DNA of 8,614 bases from assembly GCA_014729375.1 (NCBI GenBank), contig WJKA01000533.1:1-8614 (forward strand). The letters are read 5' to 3'. The position numbers and the translations under genes are program-made. A model generated the notes under the pieces. That model worked only from the letters and a program-made list of their open reading frames with translations, was not told the DNA's origin and made no database searches. Positions 5,750-8,614 of this stretch are shown here, in pieces. Source of the stretch: Chitinivibrionales bacterium (GTDB lineage: Bacteria; Fibrobacterota; Chitinivibrionia; Chitinivibrionales; WJKA01). Each line of letters starts with the position of its first letter. Within the stretch, counting starts at the first letter, position 1.

Positions 5750-7009
5750 TTGAAAGCTACTGTAGCGAAGCCTGAATCATGGAAAAGGATCATTGATTTC
5801 GAAATACCCGAAGAGGAATTTCAGCGTGCTTTTTCCGAAAGGCTGGGAAATGTTAAACAATAGGTAAACCTTCCCGGGTTCCGGAAAGGAAAAGTCCCTC
5901 CACATATTTTAAAAGCAAAATATGGAGAAGCAATTCGGGCGGAGGTCATTGATAATCTGATCCAGAGATCGTATGAAGAAGCGTGCCGTGATCATGAAAT
6001 AGTACCTGTCAGCCAGGCAAAAGTCAACAAGCTTGCCGCTGATGAAGGTTCGCCGATTGCTTTTTCAATTGAAACGGAAGTTGATCCTGAATTCACGTTG
6101 AAAGGGTACGATAAAGTCAAAATAAAACCCTCGCCGAAAAAAATAAAAAAATCCGATGTTGATGAAGCGGTTGCCAATTTGCGCGAGCGCCTTGCCGAAT
6201 TTCGAGATGTTGACCGGAAAGCAAAAAAAGGTGATTTCGTAACAATAGATTACGAACGTGTTGAAATAGACGGGGAGGAAAAACCCGAAGTCACCAGCCC
6301 GCAGCATCCGGTGGAAATCGGTGCAAGCCAGATCAAAGATTTTGACAAAGGATTGATCGGTCTTGCAGCAGGCGATGTTGCTGATATTACCGTTAGGTTC
6401 CCATCCGGCTATGGCGATAGTGAGCTTGCCGGAAAAACAGGGAAGCTTTCGGTAAAAGTCCGGAAAGTTCAGGAACGAATTCTTCCGGAAATCAACGAAG
6501 AATTTTTTAAAAAGATCGGCGATTTTTCCGACGAGGATGCATTGCGTGAGGAAATCAGGAAAGACATTCAAAACCGCGAAAATGAGCGCGCGCGCAACGA
6601 TGCCTGTAATAAAGCGATCGAGACCCTGATCGATAAGAATCCGTTTGACGTACCTCCTGCTCGAATTCAGCAATATATCGATCATGTCCTTGAGCAGTTG
6701 CAGCGTCAGGCCGGCGAAAACAATCCTGTTCCTTCGAGAAACGAAATTGAAGACCGGTATCGGGAAATGGCTGTCAAAACCATTAAGCGCTACCGGATTA
6801 TCGACTATATTGCCAACGAGCAGAAAATCAAAGCAACCCAGGAAGAAGTCGATGCCGAGATTCGGAAAATCGCCGACCAGTACGGACAGCCGTTTGAGAC
6901 GGTAAAACAGGCACTTCGCCGGAACGGAACCACAAATCGCATCAGAAATGACATCAGAGAACGAAAGACTCTCAACACGCTTATCAAGGATGCTGACCAG
7001 GAAGCATAG
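5750..7009 (+). CDS. tig: Trigger factor, interrupted by an in-frame TAG at codon 38
   Basis: Trigger factor is the ribosome-bound chaperone and prolyl isomerase that meets nascent chains. TTG 5750 (preceded by AAAGGAGGA, ideal spacing) opens a frame of 419 codons if TAG at 5861-5863 is read through; the family is about 430. The N-terminal domain (1-115) carries the ribosome-binding motif GFRKGK at exactly the E. coli positions 43-48, followed by VPPHILKAKYG. The PPIase domain (about 157-242) shows FVTIDYERVEIDG and LAGKTGKLSVKVRKVQER. The helical C-terminal domain runs from LPEINEEFF (about 244) to the end. The frame is clean on both sides of the TAG, so only one codon is affected; E. coli has Lys38 there, and AAG to TAG is one base change. 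If the TAG stops translation, the only product would begin at an internal TTG (6098) without the ribosome-binding domain. Sequencing error, recent nonsense mutation or readthrough are all open. Confidence 0.9.
5861..5863 (+). other. In-frame amber codon inside tig
   Basis: TAG follows codons Asn34-Val35-Lys36-Gln37 and precedes Val-Asn-Leu-Pro-Gly-Phe-Arg-Lys-Gly-Lys. The homology continues in the same frame without gap, so this is a substitution and not a frameshift. TAG is also the terminal stop of tig itself, of murA and of the DUF401 gene here, which argues against general reassignment of the codon. Confidence 0.9.
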
Positions 7010-7057
7010 CGGCAAGAAATATATTTAGTCTGGAATACTATAGCGAAAGGAATTTCC

Positions 7058-7642
7058 ATGTCACTTATACCGATGGTAATTGAACAGACCGGACGAGGCG
7101 AGCGCTCGTATGATATTTACTCCCGCCTTCTGAAAGAGCGGATCATTTTTTTAGGCAGTGAAATTACCGATCCCATAGCCGATTTGCTCATGGCTCAACT
7201 TGTCTTTCTCGAATATGAGGATGCCGACAAGGATATTACTATTTATATCAATTCGCCGGGTGGATACGTTTCATCGGGACTGGCGATTTATGATACCATG
7301 CAGTATATCAAGCCCGATGTCTGCACTATTTGTATTGGTCAGGCATCAAGTATGGGCGCGGTTCTTCTTGCAGCCGGGACCAAAGGAAAACGGTACGGTC
7401 TTCCTCATTCCCGGGTCATGCTGCACCAGCCCGCCGGGGGCGGAGGCGGCCAGGCCGCCGACCTTGCAATTCATGCACGGGAAATTGTGCGGATAAAAAA
7501 CATCATTAATGATATACTAGTTAACCATACCGACCAGAAGATGGACGTGATCCGGAAGGACACAGACAGAAATTTTTACATGGATGCAAACGAAGCAAAA
7601 GAGTATGGCATAATAGACGAAATACTTTCTTCACGAGAATAA
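7058..7642 (+). CDS. clpP: ATP-dependent Clp protease proteolytic subunit with Asn in place of catalytic Asp
   Basis: ClpP forms the barrel-shaped tetradecameric serine peptidase that degrades proteins fed by ClpX or ClpA/C. The 194-residue ORF matches the mature family length without a long propeptide, and AAAGGAA lies about 7 bases before the ATG. Nucleophile Ser98 lies in GQASSMGA and His123 in MLHQPAGG. The third triad position (172 in B. subtilis/S. aureus numbering, which aligns without gaps: KDTDRDNFM against KDTDRNFYM here) is Asn172, codon AAT. Listeria monocytogenes ClpP1 is a known natural Asn172 form with low activity. The loop after His123 is glycine-rich (five Gly, 127-131), with Ala126 where Leu is usual. 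INSPGG (65-69 region) and KEYGIIDEIL are canonical. It lies 48 bases after tig and 20 before clpX, almost certainly one operon. Confidence 0.96.
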   Translation: MSLIPMVIEQTGRGERSYDIYSRLLKERIIFLGSEITDPIADLLMAQLVFLEYEDADKDITIYINSPGGYVSSGLAIYDTMQYIKPDVCTICIGQASSMGAVLLAAGTKGKRYGLPHSRVMLHQPAGGGGGQAADLAIHAREIVRIKNIINDILVNHTDQKMDVIRKDTDRNFYMDANEAKEYGIIDEILSSRE

Positions 7643-7662
7643 GCATTTACGGAGCCTGTACA

Positions 7663-8614
7663 ATGAATACCAAGGCAAAATATCCAAAAATACGGTGCTC
7701 ATTCTGCGGTAAAAGCACCGAAACGGTCGACAGAATGATAACCGGACCTTCGGTCCATATTTGCAGCGACTGCGTCGAGATGTGCAATGATATCCTTCGT
7801 GAAGACAAAGCAACTGTTGCTGACGGCCTTACCTGGGAAACGCTGCCTACTCCCTTTGAAATGAAAGAATTTATGGACCAGTACATAATCGGGCAGGACA
7901 GCGTTAAGCGCGGTGTGTGTGTTGCTGCGTATAATCACTTTAAACGGATTTTATCACGTTCAGCGCGCGATAAAAATGATGTTGAGATAGACAAATCAAA
8001 TATCCTCATGATCGGCCCGACCGGCACAGGCAAAACGCTGATCGCACAAACGCTTGCCAAAATGCTCAAAGTACCCTTTACCATAGTAGACGCTACAATC
8101 TTTACCGAAGCCGGGTATGTTGGCGAGGATGTTGAAAACATGCTTGTCAGGCTGCTGCAGGTGGCGAATTATGATGTCGCCCGCGCGGAAAAAGGTATTA
8201 TCTATATCGATGAATTCGATAAGACTGCACGGAAGTCGGCGAATCCATCGATTACCCGCGATGTGTCCGGCGAGGGAGTCCAGCAGGCGATGCTGAAAAT
8301 TTTTGAAGGCACTATGGCCTCGGTACCGCCCAAAGGAGGAAGAAAGCATCCGGAGCAAAACCTCGTCCAGATCAACACCCGGGACATTCTTTTCATCTGT
8401 GGCGGTGCGTTTGTCGGCCTGGAAGATATTATCGAACGACGGGTCAATGAAAGCCGCATGGGTTTTAATGCCCAGGTGCGGGGCAAAAAATCAATGAAAA
8501 TCGGCGACACCCTCAGGAAGGTCGAGCCCGACGATCTCATCGAATTCGGCATGATCCCCGAGCTTGTCGGAAGAGTTCCCGCTATGTTCGGCATGGACGA
8601 ACTCGATGAAGACG
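7663..8614 (+). CDS. clpX: ATP-dependent Clp protease ATP-binding subunit ClpX, 3' end cut by window edge
   Basis: ClpX is the hexameric AAA+ unfoldase that recognises substrates and feeds ClpP. ATG 7663 has GGAG about 8 bases upstream; 317 codons are present of roughly 410-430. The N-terminal zinc-binding domain has four cysteines, C12/C15 and C34/C37. Walker A is GPTGTGKT (118-125), Walker B IIYIDEFD (179-186), pore-1 loop GYVG (151-154), RKH loop at 227-229, sensor-1 region FICGGAF (245-251, approximate), and the arginine finger lies in ELVGRVP (about R304). The ClpP-docking IGF loop reads MGF at 266-268, keeping Gly-Phe, so docking on ClpP looks possible. Walker B has DEFDKT where DEIDKI is typical. 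All visible catalytic motifs are intact; the C-terminal small domain lies mostly outside the window. Confidence 0.97.
   Translation, partial: MNTKAKYPKIRCSFCGKSTETVDRMITGPSVHICSDCVEMCNDILREDKATVADGLTWETLPTPFEMKEFMDQYIIGQDSVKRGVCVAAYNHFKRILSRSARDKNDVEIDKSNILMIGPTGTGKTLIAQTLAKMLKVPFTIVDATIFTEAGYVGEDVENMLVRLLQVANYDVARAEKGIIYIDEFDKTARKSANPSITRDVSGEGVQQAMLKIFEGTMASVPPKGGRKHPEQNLVQINTRDILFICGGAFVGLEDIIERRVNESRMGFNAQVRGKKSMKIGDTLRKVEPDDLIEFGMIPELVGRVPAMFGMDELDED

Noticed and set aside
2539..7009. Genome-wide reassignment of TAG to an amino acid
   Set aside because: TAG is the natural terminator of the DUF401 gene (2539-2541), murA (3804-3806, minus strand) and tig (7007-7009), each at the expected family length.
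6065..7015. Long minus-strand ORF of 316 residues opposite tig
   Set aside because: It lies antisense over the strongly recognisable trigger factor frame, has a Phe/Ile-rich random-looking product and no ribosome site; it is a shadow of the coding strand.
1..8614. CRISPR arrays, insertion sequences, phage or defence genes
   Set aside because: No regularly spaced repeats, no transposase or integrase motifs and no duplicated termini were seen; gene content is housekeeping.

Overview
The window reads as chromosomal DNA of a diderm (Gram-negative type) bacterium. A lipobox-bearing lipoprotein sits among peptidoglycan-synthesis genes (mraY, murA) and the conserved tig-clpP-clpX proteostasis cluster. 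I cannot name the phylum. MraY and MurA both differ from the familiar proteobacterial and Firmicutes versions, which points to a less-sampled lineage. I see no mobile element, CRISPR array or phage gene.

Layout. (1) 1-1071, minus strand: the first 226 codons of a divergent mraY (cut by the window edge), preceded by one plausible small membrane-protein ORF and one doubtful ORF. (2) 1072-1236: divergent intergenic region. (3) 1237-3172, plus strand: a DUF401-family polytopic membrane protein, then a DUF2846-type lipoprotein. (4) 3174-5123, minus strand: a stand-alone cyclic-nucleotide-binding-domain protein ending one base from the lipoprotein gene, and murA. (5) 5124-5626: a 500-base AT-rich non-coding stretch. 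It holds a good murA promoter candidate, phased T-tracts and nested inverted repeats that look like a structured RNA. (6) 5627-8614, plus strand: tRNA-Leu(UAG), tig, clpP and the first 317 codons of clpX.

How the genes work together: murA and mraY catalyse an early and a later step of peptidoglycan precursor synthesis. Trigger factor receives nascent chains at the ribosome, and ClpXP degrades tagged or damaged proteins. The small gaps and strong Shine-Dalgarno sites suggest that tig, clpP and clpX, perhaps with the tRNA, form one transcription unit.

The most unusual points are sequence-level departures in otherwise well-conserved genes. tig has an in-frame TAG at codon 38, five codons before its ribosome-binding GFRKGK motif. 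ClpP has Asn at the catalytic Asp position (Ser98-His123-Asn172). MurA has Asp instead of the fosfomycin-target Cys. MraY lacks the canonical TPTMGG motif. The cNMP-domain protein has His where the phosphate-binding Arg is expected. None of these amounts to a clearly new multi-gene system. The best candidate for something undescribed is the putative structured RNA at 5391-5492.
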